NCBI GenBank assembly: GCA_019694835.1
Contig: JAIBBE010000056.1
Span: 1 to 61,786 of the forward strand
Direction of reading: 5' to 3'
DNA: 61,786 nt
Origin: Fimbriimonadaceae bacterium
GTDB taxonomy: Bacteria; Armatimonadota; Fimbriimonadia; Fimbriimonadales; Fimbriimonadaceae
Shown here: in pieces, positions 1 through 10,865 of the stretch
Layout of the letters: the number at the start of each line of letters is the position of its first letter
Numbering within the stretch: position 1 is the first letter of the stretch
The notes under the pieces: model-generated
Database searches by the model: none
What the model was told of the DNA's origin: nothing
What the model saw: only the letters and a program-made list of their open reading frames with translations
Translations under genes and position numbers: made by a program

Positions 1-146
1 ACCAGGACTTGGTATGCCAGCGACCTTCGCTGATCCATTTTCGTGACCTCCACAAAGCCTTTCACAGTCTAAGGACTGGAAAGGATGTCTTGGCACAACC
101 TGGAAAGGAAGCCGTGGCACAGGACACGGGGCAGGAGAGGGGAGTC

Positions 147-231
147 CGGATTCCGGTTCCCCTCTCCTGCGCCCGCCTGGCTTGCAATGTAGGAAGATTT
201 CGCGGCGGAGGAGAGGGGCTAGGGGAGAGGT
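147..231. repeat. 85-bp palindromic repeat element, copy A
   Basis: This stretch and 22354-22438 have the same 85-bp length and conserved ends: both begin GGATTCCGG, continue into CCCCTCTCCTGCGCCC and finish in GGCGGAGGAGAGGGG followed by an AGAGGT end. The central ~28 bases differ. The arms are inverted repeats of each other (CCCCTCTCC at 159-167 with GGAGAGGGG at 210-218). Here the element lies upstream of a coding region. A second perfect 12-bp hairpin (131-142 with 159-170) overlaps its left arm. It looks like a small REP/MITE-type palindromic repeat; no transposase is visible. Confidence 0.7.
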
Positions 232-251
232 TGCAGTGTAAACTCCGGGCC

Positions 252-821
252 ATGACCACACTCGTTGCCGTACTCGTCCTCGGATCAGCCTGGCCCAAGA
301 ACCTGACCGTCGGCGCGGCGGGCTTCAGCGCTGAGAGTCGAGAACTGACGAATGCCTGCTGGCACGACAAGAAGTCAGGCTACTTCGCCTACAAGATGCT
401 CGAATGCGATGGTGCGCACCGCATGATCACCCTTACTCGCGATCGGCGGATGGTCGAGGAGTCGGGCTACGACACGGCTCGCTTCGGGCGGAAATCCAAG
501 ATTGACTTCCCTACCAAAATCACCGAACGTGCATTTACGCCCGCGACCGCCCACGGCATCAAGATCGGGATGGCGAAAGCTGAGGTTCTTAAGCGACTTG
601 GCAAGCCCAACAAGAGCGTCACGAAGGGATCGAAGAACCAGTACTGGTGCGCGCTCTACAAGAAGGCGGTGATGGAGGATAAGGAGAACGGCGAGATTCT
701 GCGGAACACCTACATCTTCAAGAACGGCAAGCTCATCGAGATCTCGATTAACCTCGACTCGGTTCCGGGATGCGGCGAGAACAGCCTGTCGGATGAAGGC
801 TGGCCCTGGTCCAAGTTCTAA
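252..821 (+). CDS. hypothetical secreted protein
   Basis: This encodes about 189 residues with a hydrophobic N-terminal stretch (MTTLVAVLVLGSAWP) that could be a signal peptide. The frame stays open upstream to position 9, but that part runs through a palindromic repeat element, so the ATG at 252 is preferred. Residues ~105-170 (HGIKIGMAKAEVLKRLGKP, then YIFKNGKLIEISI) resemble the small beta-rich SmpA/BamE-like fold, in which a G(M/D)xxxEVxxxLGxP motif is typical. The role is unknown. The stop overlaps by 4 bp the stop of the convergent aroF gene. Confidence 0.6.
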   Translation: MTTLVAVLVLGSAWPKNLTVGAAGFSAESRELTNACWHDKKSGYFAYKMLECDGAHRMITLTRDRRMVEESGYDTARFGRKSKIDFPTKITERAFTPATAHGIKIGMAKAEVLKRLGKPNKSVTKGSKNQYWCALYKKAVMEDKENGEILRNTYIFKNGKLIEISINLDSVPGCGENSLSDEGWPWSKF

Positions 822-1852
822 GCGGATACTAGGCTCGAAACCGAACGGCCCAAGGCCGGGGCAATCCGCCGCAGGTCCTCCATGAGAGCGGAGAATTCCT
901 CAGGACTCAGGCTCTGGGCCCCATCCTTGATGGACTTCTCCGGTTCCGGGTGCACCTCGATGAGCAATGCATCCACCCCGGCTGCTACAGCTGCCAGAGC
1001 GAGCGACGGCACGAGATCACGGTGTCCGGCCGCATGCGAGGGGTCAACGGCGACCGGCAAGCAAGTCTCGCGGTGTGCGACGGGGATGGCGGCAATGTCG
1101 AGGGTGTTGCGGGTACTCGACTCGAAGGTGCGAATGCCGCGCTCGCACAAGATGATCTTCTGACCCCCTGCCACTGCGATATGCTCCGCGGCGAGGAACC
1201 ACTCTTCTGTCCGAGCGGCAAATCCGCGCTTCAGCAGCACCGGATGCCCCGACATGCCCACTTCGCGGAGGAGATCGAAATTCTGCATATTGCGGGCACC
1301 GATTTGCAGGATATCGACATGCTCGGCGACGAGATCGACCTTGCGAGGATCCATCACTTCCGAAATGGCAAGCAGTCCCTGGGAACGGGCCGCATCGCGT
1401 AGCCAGCTAAGCGCCTCGGCCCCAAGGCCGGAAAATCCGTATGGCGAGGTGCTGGGTTTGAATGCTCCGCCACGAAGAACGGTCGCGCCGGCTTCGGCCA
1501 CGGTCCGCGCACTTTGGTGGATTTGAGCCTCGCTCTCCACGGAGCAGGGTCCGGCCATGACCACGATCGACGGTCCACCAAACTCCGCGTGACCAACAGG
1601 AACTGAGGATCGCGCCTCGGTTTTCGCGACCAACGGAAATGGATGATTCGTCGGGATGCAGTTGGAGACCGCGGAACTGGCTTTGGCGAGGCTCGATACC
1701 TCGGCGGCCAGTGACGGACTTTCGCATTCCACGCTGAAGAGGTCGCGCCCGCCGAGGGTGGTTGCTTCGACCATGGCACCTCGACCTTCCAGCAACTGCC
1801 GGAAACGGGCCACTTCTTCAGTCTGGGCTTGGAACTTAAAGACGACGATCAA
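818..1852 (-). CDS. aroF: 3-deoxy-7-phosphoheptulonate (DAHP) synthase, type I-beta
   Basis: This enzyme condenses phosphoenolpyruvate and erythrose 4-phosphate in the first step of the shikimate pathway. The 344 residues match the Bacillus/Thermotoga-type enzyme: an N-terminal ferredoxin-like regulatory domain of ~80 residues (starting MIVVFKFQAQTEEVARFRQLL), then the TIM barrel. Visible barrel motifs are AGPCSVES, LRGGAFKPSTSPYGFSG, LLKRGF, CERGIRTFES, VDPSHAAGHRDLV and the C-terminal EVHPEPEKSIKDGAQSL. The N-terminal domain commonly gives feedback inhibition by an aromatic product. The start overlaps the end of the upstream aminotransferase gene by 4 bp, so the two are probably one operon with coupled translation. 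Confidence 0.95.
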   Translation of the reverse strand: MIVVFKFQAQTEEVARFRQLLEGRGAMVEATTLGGRDLFSVECESPSLAAEVSSLAKASSAVSNCIPTNHPFPLVAKTEARSSVPVGHAEFGGPSIVVMAGPCSVESEAQIHQSARTVAEAGATVLRGGAFKPSTSPYGFSGLGAEALSWLRDAARSQGLLAISEVMDPRKVDLVAEHVDILQIGARNMQNFDLLREVGMSGHPVLLKRGFAARTEEWFLAAEHIAVAGGQKIILCERGIRTFESSTRNTLDIAAIPVAHRETCLPVAVDPSHAAGHRDLVPSLALAAVAAGVDALLIEVHPEPEKSIKDGAQSLSPEEFSALMEDLRRIAPALGRSVSSLVSA

Positions 1853-2961
1853 ACGACGGCCTCTGTCGCGAGAACCGCGCCCAAGGCGTCGATGAGCCGG
1901 TCGACCTCGCTCGGTGAGCCGATGCTGATGCGCAGGCCCTCCGGCAGTCCCAAGACATCGCCGGGCCGAACAATCACGCCGTGGCGAAGCAGGGCCTCAT
2001 AGACGGGACGCGAGGGCCGCCCAATGTCGACGTAAACGAAATTCGCATGACTCGGATAGGGTCGGGTGCCGAGTTCGACGAGGACCTTGACGACACGAGC
2101 CATTCCCACATGGTTGTTCTCGACCGTGCGCAGAATGTGATCCTGATCGGCCAGAGCAGCAATAGCAGCGGCTTGGGCCAGGCTGTTGACGTTGAAGGGC
2201 TCACGCGACCGTTCGATGGCGTCGATGACCTCGACGGGTCCAATCCCATAACCCAGGCGAATGCCAGCGAGGCCGTAGGCTTTGCTGAACGTCCGCAATC
2301 CGATGACCGACTTCCCAGCCCGCACGTAGTCGAACGAGTTGGGATAGGTGGGGTCGCCGGACGCAAATTCGAAATACGCTTCATCGAGCACGACGAGGAC
2401 GCTGAGCGGCAGGTCGGCAAGGAAGCGATCGAGTTCGAGCCTCGTGACAATGGTGCCGGTTGGGTTGTTCGGGTTGGCAATGAAGACCAGCTTCGTCCTG
2501 GGCGAAACGGCGGAACGCATGGCAGTGAGGTCATGCCGCAGATCGTTGGTGAGCGGCACCCGCACCATCGTGCAGTCGGCAAATTCGGCGGTCGCATGGT
2601 AGCGCACGAATGAGGGATCTCCCACGATGATCTCATCGTCGCGGCTGTGCAGGAACAGGTGTCCGAGGTAGGCGATGAGTTCGTCACTGCCGTTGCCCAA
2701 GACGATCTGCTCCATCGGAAGCCCGGTATGTCCGACCAACGCTTGCTTGACCGCATATCCCGACGCATCGGGGTAGAGGTGCATGTCAGCGGCGGCCTGT
2801 GCCACCGCTTGCGTGGCTTTCGGCGAAGGTCCGAGCGGATTCTCGTTGCTGGCGAGTTTCACGATGGCTTCGTGTCCGGTCTCGCGCGCCAGTTCGTCGA
2901 TCGGCTTTCCCGGAGAGTACGGCCGCATCTTTCGAACGCTGGGCCGGAATGGGAAATTCAT
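1849..2961 (-). CDS. hisC: histidinol-phosphate aminotransferase (or aromatic aminotransferase)
   Basis: This is a PLP-dependent class I/II aminotransferase of 370 residues, the usual HisC length. Visible motifs are SNENPLGPSP near residue 38, the NGSDE cofactor loop near 90, NPNNPTGT at 163-170, LDEAYFEF near 192 and the Schiff-base lysine in TFSKAYGLAGIRLGYG (Lys227). It is the upstream gene of a two-gene operon with aroF, overlapping by 4 bp. That pairing makes an aromatic (imidazole acetol phosphate or prephenate/phenylpyruvate) substrate plausible; HisC enzymes are often promiscuous, and the sequence alone does not settle it. Confidence 0.9.
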   Translation of the reverse strand: MNFPFRPSVRKMRPYSPGKPIDELARETGHEAIVKLASNENPLGPSPKATQAVAQAAADMHLYPDASGYAVKQALVGHTGLPMEQIVLGNGSDELIAYLGHLFLHSRDDEIIVGDPSFVRYHATAEFADCTMVRVPLTNDLRHDLTAMRSAVSPRTKLVFIANPNNPTGTIVTRLELDRFLADLPLSVLVVLDEAYFEFASGDPTYPNSFDYVRAGKSVIGLRTFSKAYGLAGIRLGYGIGPVEVIDAIERSREPFNVNSLAQAAAIAALADQDHILRTVENNHVGMARVVKVLVELGTRPYPSHANFVYVDIGRPSRPVYEALLRHGVIVRPGDVLGLPEGLRISIGSPSEVDRLIDALGAVLATEAVV

Positions 2962-3025
2962 ACCTCTATTGTAGCGGGTAGCGGGGGACGGGTGATCGGA
3001 TTCCCGCCACGACGAGGTCGCGGTA

Positions 3026-3060
3026 AGAAGTCCCTCTCACTCAGGTGACGAGGGACTTCT
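3026..3060 (-). terminator. hairpin downstream of the subtilisin gene
   Basis: AGAAGTCCCTC (3026-3036) and GAGGGACTTCT (3050-3060) form a perfect 11-bp inverted repeat with a 13-base loop, just past the stop of the leftward protease gene. The same AGAAGTCC/GGACTTCT arms recur at 25939-25973. Confidence 0.6.
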
Positions 3061-3070
3061 AAAGTGGGTC

Positions 3071-4510
3071 TTACGGCTGGACGATGATCGTCGTGCCCAC
3101 AGCCGGGGTATTGCCGACCGAGATGAAGATATCCATTCGGCGAGCCACCGCGGTCGGCAGCCCGAGAGCGGTGATCTCGACGGTCCGTCGACCCGCACCA
3201 ACGCGAGCAGTATTAGCGATTGATGCAGCGCGCGAGCTGGTCCGAATGGTCAGCTGTGTGCCGCCGGCAGGTGCTACCTTGTCCAGCGTTACGAGAATGC
3301 GAGAGCGCTGGCCGGGTCGAATCTGCCTGGGGGTCGCCGTTACGGTTTTCACCTTTGGCGTCGCCGCACCGCCACCCACCAAAGCCTTCAGCGCATTGAC
3401 GCGTCCGTGGACGACGAAGTTGCCGACGGGGTCACAGTTGTTCTCGATTCGCTGTCGAATCGTGCTGACCGGGGTGGCAGTACCCAATTGCGACCAGAGC
3501 AAGCCAGCCAAGCCAGCCACGTGCGGGCAGGCCATCGAGGTCCCGTTCAGGTACTCATAGCCGTCAAAGCGGGTTGAAATGATGGAAGATCCGGGTGCGG
3601 CCACGTCGACCCAACTTCCATAATTGCTGAACGATGAGCGCGCGTCGGTCGATGTTGTCGACGCTACGGCGAGGCTGTTGGCGTAGTAGGCGGGATAAAA
3701 CGGGGCGGTGGTGTTGCTGTTTCCGGCAGCGACCACGACGAGGCGGTTCGCAGCCCACGCATTATTGACCGCGGTCTCAAGAGTCGCCGATCCCCCGGAC
3801 CCACCCAGGCTCAGCGAAAGTACATGAGCGCCGTTGGCGACTGCGAAGTCGATCCCGCTGGCGATATCTGCCCATGAACCGTTTCCAGCCGCGTTGAGCA
3901 CCTTCACGGGCATGATCGAACAGTCATAGCCCACACCCGCCATCCCCGTGGCGTTGTTCGTGTTGGCAGCGGCAATGCCGGCGCAGTGTGTTCCGTGGCC
4001 CTGGTCGTCCATCGGATCGTTGTCGTCGTTGACGAAGTCATAGCCTGCAACGGTCTTGCCTGCAAGATCGGCATGATTGTAGTTAACTCCGGTGTCGATG
4101 ATCGCGATAATCACGCTCGGGTCGCCGGTGTTGATATCCCATGCCGCCGGGCAGTTGATCTTCTGCGGGCCCCATTGGTCAGTAGCATAGAGAGGATCAT
4201 CCGGCACGAAGGTCGCGCGCATGATTCCATTGGGCTCGGCGAAGGCCACGCCGGGGAGCCCACTGTAGTAGGTGATGGCCTGTTGAGTCGTAATGGACGG
4301 CGGAATCCGGATCAGCGAGACGCCAATCCCTCCGATTTCTCGCTCGACACTCGCGCCAATAAGCGCATTGGCCGCCACCGCTCCAGCCGACGAACTGGAA
4401 TTCGTGAACTTGACCAAGACCTCACCCGGCACGAATTCCTGGGTCTGGGCTTGGCCAAAGGCCATACACGCCGCGAAAGACGCAACGGCGGAAATAAAGC
4501 GAAACTTCAT
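3071..4510 (-). CDS. secreted subtilisin-family (S8) serine protease
   Basis: The predicted protein has 479 residues: a signal peptide (MKFRFISAVASFAACMAFGQA), a fervidolysin/I9-like prodomain (FVPGEVLVKF, residues ~26-100), the peptidase S8 domain (~115-375) and a C-terminal Ig-like beta domain of about 90 residues. The catalytic triad is visible as Asp139 (IIDTGVNY), His172 (GHGTHCAG) and Ser324 (NGTSMACPHVAGL), with the oxyanion Asn263 (VVAAGN). It should be an exported, autoprocessed endopeptidase. It is probably monocistronic: a terminator-like hairpin follows it and lon lies upstream in the same direction after a 68-bp gap. Confidence 0.93.
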   Translation of the reverse strand: MKFRFISAVASFAACMAFGQAQTQEFVPGEVLVKFTNSSSSAGAVAANALIGASVEREIGGIGVSLIRIPPSITTQQAITYYSGLPGVAFAEPNGIMRATFVPDDPLYATDQWGPQKINCPAAWDINTGDPSVIIAIIDTGVNYNHADLAGKTVAGYDFVNDDNDPMDDQGHGTHCAGIAAANTNNATGMAGVGYDCSIMPVKVLNAAGNGSWADIASGIDFAVANGAHVLSLSLGGSGGSATLETAVNNAWAANRLVVVAAGNSNTTAPFYPAYYANSLAVASTTSTDARSSFSNYGSWVDVAAPGSSIISTRFDGYEYLNGTSMACPHVAGLAGLLWSQLGTATPVSTIRQRIENNCDPVGNFVVHGRVNALKALVGGGAATPKVKTVTATPRQIRPGQRSRILVTLDKVAPAGGTQLTIRTSSRAASIANTARVGAGRRTVEITALGLPTAVARRMDIFISVGNTPAVGTTIIVQP

Positions 4511-4578
4511 TGTCTCTTCCTCCCGCGGGCTAGTTCCCGCTCACTCCATTATACGAGACTCTCGGGACCAACGCCAAA

Positions 4579-7052
<2,474 letters not shown>

Positions 7053-7053
<1 letters not shown>

Positions 7054-7517
7054 TAGAATTCGGTAATGGTGATGGAACGTCGCATGGTTCGGGTTTCCGG
7101 CTCCGCCTCGGCCCTCGGAATATCGACGATCAGGATGCCGTTGCGATAGCCCGCTCGGATGGCGCGCGGTGCGATCGGCGACTTCGGCAGATGAATCTCA
7201 CGCTCGAACTCGCCGTAAGCGATCTCAAGTTGATGATAGCCGCATCGCCCCTCGGGTGTCACTTCTTCGTCGCGACGCACTCCTCGAATGAGGATGCTGT
7301 GGCGCTTTGCCTGGTAGGAGATGCGGATTTCCTCTCCTTTAACTCCGGCAATCTCGGCCTTGATAACAAAACTTCGCGAGGTTTCCAGAAGGTCGACGCG
7401 AGGTTCCCAAGCGCTCCTTCTTGCGAGTTTGGGGGCGCCTGGATTGACTTCTTCGCTCAGGCGCTGCAGTTCGGCTCCCACTTGCCAGAGCCATTCATCC
7501 AGATCGCGTCGGGCCAT
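7053..7517 (-). CDS. small heat shock protein, Hsp20/alpha-crystallin family
   Basis: This is an ATP-independent holdase of 154 residues. The alpha-crystallin domain covers ~40-140, with the core AEIAGVKGEEIRISY, the loop around FEREIHLP and the NGILIVDIP strand that carries the conserved GIL-type motif. It is the first gene of a pair with lon (TAATG overlap), so a chaperone and a protease are made together. Confidence 0.9.
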
Positions 7518-7584
7518 AGGCCTATTGTACTTGCCACCGTGCCGCGGCCGTCCCGGGGCTCGTCATGGATTGAAGTTGTAAATA

Positions 7585-7669
7585 GGTGGCCCAGGTGATG
7601 AATTGTGCACCAGGGTTCTGCCAGTTACGTGAGCCTGTCGTACTTGCCCGAGCCGGGGTGCACAATTCA
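7585..7669. repeat. dispersed intergenic repeat with perfect 13-bp hairpin, copy A
   Basis: The first 38 bases (7585-7622, starting GGTGGCC and ending GGTTCTGCC) match 25869-25906 at 31 of 38 positions by direct alignment. In addition TGAATTGTGCACC (7599-7611) is a perfect inverted repeat of GGTGCACAATTCA (7657-7669). The element sits between hsp20 and the matrixin-like protease gene, both leftward, and may act as a transcript end or be a small mobile repeat. Confidence 0.55.
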
Positions 7670-7705
7670 GCACCCCGGCCTCATTGGCCCCACGCACCGG
7701 GTCTT

Positions 7706-9832
7706 TTAGTCGTCGCCGTTCATCCCGTACTTCGAGGACAGGATCGCGTAATCGGCGATGTCGACCGCGTCGTCGCCGTTGAGGTCGGCGTTGACATTGA
7801 AGCCCGCGTCGCCGAGCGATGTGTTGTAGGCGCCGGAAATCACGGCATAGTCGCCAATCCCGACTTCGTTGTCACCATCGGCATCACCGTTGGCAAGAGT
7901 GAATGACAGGCCAGCGGCACCGGTCGGCGCGATGGCCACGGACCCAACCTTCTTTCGGAGCCAGTGGCTGCCCTTCGCCGTGACGTCGTAGACACCGGCG
8001 TTCACTGTCGTCAGCGTGAACGAGAAGGTGCCGCCAGGGCCGAGGACAACGTTCTTCGTCTCGAGCGGACTGGTGAAGCCAACCGAACGAACCTCGAACG
8101 TTACGGTCTGCGAAGTGACGGAACCCACGAAGTCGCCCAGGTTAACCGTTCCGGATACGACTTTGTTGACCTCGTTCACCTGAACATTGATGATCTCACT
8201 GTCGACTGCGCCTGCCGAATCGGTGACGCGAACTTCGATCGGGTAGTTGCCCGGACCTTGCGCTTCACTGGGAGTCCACGAGAACGCGCCCGTGTTTGCA
8301 TCAATCGTTGCACCGCCAGGGGCCCCGACGAGGCTGTAGGTACGCGCCTGACCGTTGTCCGCATCCGTAGACGTCGCCACGAATGCGAGATTCGACTCTT
8401 CGTTAACGACCTTGTTGCCAATTGCCCCGAGAATTGGAGCGGCATTGGCGAGAACGTTAACCGTGAGGTGATACAGTTGGCACTGTGTCGGCGTGTCGGT
8501 CTCGTACACGCGAACGTAGTATGTGCCTGGGTTCTGCCGCCAGATCCTCGTGATGTTCTCTGCCAGACCCGTGGCTTGGCCTGCCGCTGTCGAGAGGACG
8601 GTCGCGCCGTTCGAGTCAATCAAGTCAATCGCGAGATTGGCGATCGCAAGGCTGTTCACTGTTGCGGTCTGCGTGCAGTTGGTGTTCTGCGCGTTGTCCC
8701 CGTAAGTCGTGCCAATCGGGGTGACGTTTACCGAAATCGACGCACCCGACGGGATCGTGAAGCGGAAGTAGTCATTCTCTCCATTGGCGTCGATACTCAG
8801 GAGCGAACCGAAGTTAACGGTCGGAGCGGGCACTGGTCCTCGCGTCACCCCTGCACCCACGGCAATCGCACCGAGATCGGTGGCTGCGGCCGTCGAGTTG
8901 TTCGGTTCAGAACGATCGCCATAATGCCGCTGCGAAGCTCGAATGTCGTCATGCTGTGGACCATCGAAGGCCGTAGAGAGGAACGGCTCCATGAGCTTCG
9001 AGTTGGCAATCGGGCAGACGTGACTGATGCCCTGGCCGTGACCGTGCTCATGGGCAACCACGTTGCGAAGCTGGAGATAGTCGCCGCTTGCGTTGCCCCA
9101 GCGAGCGATATCGCCGCTGTCGAGGACCATGTCGCCCGTTTGAGGGAAGAAGTTGTACGCCAGAACTCCGGCGTTGCCGTCCAGAAACTTCATGCTGATG
9201 CGCACATCCCCTCGGGTCGCGCTGCCGGCGGTGCCCCAAGCCGCACCGTCATCCCAATCGACGCCCGCCGCCGTCACTCGCTGATAGGTGATGCCGGACA
9301 GCGCTGACCATCGATTGAACACGGCGGTGAACTTAGAAATCCAAAGTGCCCGGTTTCCACCAAACTGGGCGTCCATCTGGGCGAACAGGTTGCTCGGAGC
9401 CACACCCTCGCCAATTCCATTGGAAATGCTGAGGCCGTCGGGCACGAAACTCCACCGAAGGGTGATGGGGTCGCCTTGAGACCCGATGTTCCAGCGGGTG
9501 TTCAGTTGGTATTGGGGCGACAATGGGCTCGGCCAAGCGCCCTCTTCCGCGTTCTCCATGGCTTGCGTAAATGCCTGGATCACCTCTTCGGGCGTGCCCG
9601 GTGCAAAGCAGGCAATCGCTGGTCCGAGGTCGATTTTCCGGCCCTCAGAATTCGAGAACCGGGCGAGAGTTTGATCGTAAACGGCTTGATCCTGGATGAT
9701 CGGCTTGTCTACAGAAACCAGGCAGGGCTTCTCTGATGATTGAGCTTGGAATAAGTGCTTTCCGACGCCGAAACCGGCCGCGAGGACCGTGGCTCCGACC
9801 GCCGGTACCGCCAATCTAAATAGAATCTTCAA
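7706..9832 (-). CDS. secreted matrixin-like zinc metalloprotease with dockerin-like C-terminus
   Basis: The likely start is TTG at 9832, six bases after an AAGGAGAGG ribosome-binding site; it gives 708 residues and a clean signal peptide (MKILFRLAVPAVGATVLAAGFG). An ATG 42 bases upstream would place that site inside the gene. The zinc-binding HEHGHGQGISH lies at ~261-271 and a Met-turn-like LMEP follows at ~281, as in M10-type metzincins. Next come a PPC-like beta domain, a cadherin/Ig-like domain (WTPSEAQGPGNYPIEVRV), a KGSHWLRKK beta-module and two EF-hand/dockerin-like repeats (GDADGDNEVGIGDYAVIS and ADLNGDDAVDIADYAILSS). It is probably cell-surface or released; the substrate is unknown. 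Confidence 0.88.
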   Translation of the reverse strand: MKILFRLAVPAVGATVLAAGFGVGKHLFQAQSSEKPCLVSVDKPIIQDQAVYDQTLARFSNSEGRKIDLGPAIACFAPGTPEEVIQAFTQAMENAEEGAWPSPLSPQYQLNTRWNIGSQGDPITLRWSFVPDGLSISNGIGEGVAPSNLFAQMDAQFGGNRALWISKFTAVFNRWSALSGITYQRVTAAGVDWDDGAAWGTAGSATRGDVRISMKFLDGNAGVLAYNFFPQTGDMVLDSGDIARWGNASGDYLQLRNVVAHEHGHGQGISHVCPIANSKLMEPFLSTAFDGPQHDDIRASQRHYGDRSEPNNSTAAATDLGAIAVGAGVTRGPVPAPTVNFGSLLSIDANGENDYFRFTIPSGASISVNVTPIGTTYGDNAQNTNCTQTATVNSLAIANLAIDLIDSNGATVLSTAAGQATGLAENITRIWRQNPGTYYVRVYETDTPTQCQLYHLTVNVLANAAPILGAIGNKVVNEESNLAFVATSTDADNGQARTYSLVGAPGGATIDANTGAFSWTPSEAQGPGNYPIEVRVTDSAGAVDSEIINVQVNEVNKVVSGTVNLGDFVGSVTSQTVTFEVRSVGFTSPLETKNVVLGPGGTFSFTLTTVNAGVYDVTAKGSHWLRKKVGSVAIAPTGAAGLSFTLANGDADGDNEVGIGDYAVISGAYNTSLGDAGFNVNADLNGDDAVDIADYAILSSKYGMNGDD

Positions 9833-9864
9833 TGGAACCTCTCCTTGCGGCATGCGCCGCGCAT

Positions 9865-9890
9865 CAAAAGACACCCCATCGGGGCTTTTG
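9865..9890 (-). other. hairpin in the 5' leader of the metalloprotease gene
   Basis: CAAAAG (9865-9870) pairs with CTTTTG (9885-9890), and inside it CCCC (9874-9877) pairs with GGGG (9881-9884), 33 bases upstream of the proposed TTG start. It could be a leader structure or a terminator for the M55 peptidase transcript reading through from the right. No known riboswitch class was recognised. Confidence 0.3.
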
Positions 9891-9962
9891 CCTTTAGACG
9901 GCAGTTCGGGAACATTGGTTCACAGCCAAGCCTCGCTTGCGGGGACTCTGGCAGTCTTGCGG

Positions 9963-10802
9963 TTAGTCCTGAAGTCCGCGACCCGCGCGGGAGAATTCGA
10001 ACACCGAGACGGCTCGACGGGCGGCGGCGAGGAAGTTCGAACCGGTCCATTCGAGGGTGTACGGATCGAGGATCGACACGCCATCCATCAGGGGCGGAAG
10101 CTCGGCTTGATTTGCGTTCTGGAACTGAATTCGCATGGTTACCGGGCCGTCGAAGCGGTAGGGTTGAACCTGGCTGGCCGTGGAGACAGCTTCTCTCACT
10201 GTGGCCTCAATCCCGGGGCCGGTGACACTTGGATGCTTAAGCCGTGTGATAAAGCTGCCCAGCGCGACTTTGACGGCGTAAGTTCGGACGCCCTTGATGG
10301 TGGCCTCTGCCTCGCTGCATCCCGCGTCGTCGCTCGTAACTGCAACCAGTGGAACACCATAGCTTCCCGCTAGCCCAACGCTGAACGCAATCTCCCCCGC
10401 CTCCTCCCCGTTGATCCAAAACCGGTGGAGCCCGCCGACAAGCGCGTGCGCCATGAGGCCCCGATGACCAGCCATCGCGTGGTAGCCCACGAGAATGGCT
10501 GCATCGAAGCCCTCTTGGATGCCCTCCATCATTCCGTGAGGCATGCGACCGTAGCCGGAAATGAGTTCGACGTCAGGCTCAAGGTCGGAGACGAGGATGT
10601 TCTTGCACCATCCGTGGGAATCCTTGACAACCACCTTCGACGCCCCCGCCGCCCTCGCACCCCGAATGGCGGCGTTGAGGTCGTGAGTGTACATTTGGCG
10701 GGCAAAGGCGAAGTCATACGCCTCATTCGTCGGCCCTTCAGCCTGCGACCACGAAACGATACCGGTGATCCCTTCGATGTCGCCGGAGATGTAAACGCGC
10801 AT
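9963..10802 (-). CDS. M55-family D-aminopeptidase (DppA-like)
   Basis: The predicted protein has 279 residues. The start at 10802 gives MRVYISGDIEGITG, matching the family's N-terminal metal-binding SxDxEG motif (Asp8, Glu10); a longer frame to 10931 adds only low-complexity sequence that overlaps a divergent gene. Other family motifs are KDSHGWCKN, GYHAMAG and WINGEEAGEI. Known members are zinc-dependent, decameric and release N-terminal D-amino acids, for example from cell-wall peptides. No dipeptide ABC transporter lies beside it. A divergent promoter region of 63 bp separates it from the gene at 10866. Confidence 0.9.
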   Translation of the reverse strand: MRVYISGDIEGITGIVSWSQAEGPTNEAYDFAFARQMYTHDLNAAIRGARAAGASKVVVKDSHGWCKNILVSDLEPDVELISGYGRMPHGMMEGIQEGFDAAILVGYHAMAGHRGLMAHALVGGLHRFWINGEEAGEIAFSVGLAGSYGVPLVAVTSDDAGCSEAEATIKGVRTYAVKVALGSFITRLKHPSVTGPGIEATVREAVSTASQVQPYRFDGPVTMRIQFQNANQAELPPLMDGVSILDPYTLEWTGSNFLAAARRAVSVFEFSRAGRGLQD

Positions 10803-10865
10803 GTTTCGTATGGTGACGCATCCTACGATTCCTCTGCCCCGTGGCGATCCTGCTAAGCTAGATCC

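Noticed and set aside
7964..9307. 447-residue plus-strand frame opposite the metalloprotease gene
   Set aside because: No family features; the minus strand carries a full domain set with zinc motif and signal peptide.
7706..9832. Cellulosome component, because of the dockerin-like repeats
   Set aside because: No cohesin, scaffoldin or cellulase is visible; the EF-hand pair occurs on unrelated secreted proteins here.
9841..9960. Possible cyclic-di-GMP (GEMM) riboswitch before the metalloprotease gene
   Set aside because: Hairpins and a GCAAG segment are present, but the conserved GEMM core and tetraloop/receptor pattern could not be matched.
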